From the NCBI GenBank assembly GCA_018814245.1, contig JAHIZN010000008.1, positions 1 to 6,514 on the forward strand: 6,514 nt of DNA, written 5' to 3'. The DNA comes from a bacterium (lineage in GTDB: Bacteria; UBA9089; CG2-30-40-21). The position numbers and the translations under genes are program-made. Shown here piece by piece: positions 6,376-6,514 of the stretch. The notes beneath the pieces were generated by a model. That model saw only the letters and a program-made list of their open reading frames with translations. It did no database searches and was not told the origin of the DNA. Position 1 is the first letter of the stretch. Each line of letters starts with the position of its first letter.

Positions 6376-6429
6376 TTCAAGCTGTGCAATTAGGATTTAA
6401 TCCGCAGATTACGCAGATTTCACAGATTA
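6376..6429 (+). repeat. Dispersed repeat copy B with 9-nt CGCAGATT periodicity
   Basis: This copy begins TTCAAGCTGTGCAATTA and continues with 9-nt units CCGCAGATT, ACGCAGATT and TCACAGATT. It is clearly related to the copy at 4717-4769 and has the same orientation. A GTAGAGACGCAA motif sits just upstream at 6361-6372, resembling one arm of the hairpin at 6468-6495. Confidence 0.72.
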
Positions 6430-6467
6430 CAGATGAGATGGGGGAAAAATCTGAAAGGCATATAGCA

Positions 6468-6506
6468 GTAGAGACACAAGATATTGTGTCTCTACATGTC
6501 TCTACA
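6468..6506. repeat. Perfect 12-bp-stem hairpin plus duplicated arm
   Basis: GTAGAGACACAA (6468-6479) and TTGTGTCTCTAC (6484-6495) form a perfect 12-bp stem with a GATA loop. The end of the right arm is duplicated directly: TGTCTCTACA occurs at 6487-6496 and again at 6497-6506. There is no adjacent complete gene for it to terminate and no U-tract, so a dispersed palindromic repeat is more likely than a terminator. Confidence 0.75.
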
Positions 6507-6514
6507 GGTTCACC

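Noticed and set aside
6468..6495. Rho-independent terminator
   Set aside because: The stem is not followed by a T-tract and no complete gene ends nearby on either strand.

Overview
The window is a moderately AT-rich bacterial segment. It carries a damaged type I restriction-modification locus and one intact-looking DUF362 gene, followed by about 1.8 kb of gene remains broken up by small repeats. The decayed gene ends in a beta-barrel protein with a C-terminal Phe and begins with a signal peptide, so the host is probably Gram-negative. The many short palindromic and tandem repeats are typical of repeat-rich environmental genomes such as anammox planctomycetes or some Desulfobacterota. That placement is an impression, not something the sequence proves.

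Layout. Positions 39-169 hold one degenerate and three head-to-tail copies of a 26-bp repeat. Next comes a plus-strand cluster with overlapping ends: hsdS first half (200-847), hsdS second half (847-1401), hsdR (1398-3614) and a DUF362-family gene (3611-4711). No hsdM is present, so it lies further upstream or is missing. The two hsdS halves are one two-domain specificity subunit split by what looks like a single missing A near 800-803. HsdR keeps its nuclease and the first helicase domain. It then jumps in frame, near residue 638, to the extreme C-terminus of the family, so the second helicase lobe (motifs V and VI) is gone. The system is therefore probably unable to restrict.

From 4785 to about 6258 the minus strand carries the remains of a TraF-like ('conjugal transfer protein TraF' type) outer-membrane protein gene. 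Its pieces, in reading order, are a signal peptide (6258-6151), a palindromic repeat at a break, a middle piece (about 6142-5702), a frameshift near 5702-5717, a beta-barrel piece (5702-5342), a 229-bp insertion, and the C-terminal piece (5104-4785). The insertion (5113-5341) has GTAA-starting terminal inverted repeats and an imperfect 8-bp target duplication. Those are hallmarks of the IS66 family, but it has no transposase, so it is best read as an IS66-type MITE. Removing it together with one target copy restores the reading frame exactly.

Two related copies of another repeat flank the pseudogene (4717-4769 and 6376-6429), and a perfect 12-bp-stem hairpin lies near the right edge. Positions 6259-6375 and the last bases of the window show no gene. 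The overall picture is genome decay: several independent lesions in neighbouring genes, with dispersed repeats at or near some of them.
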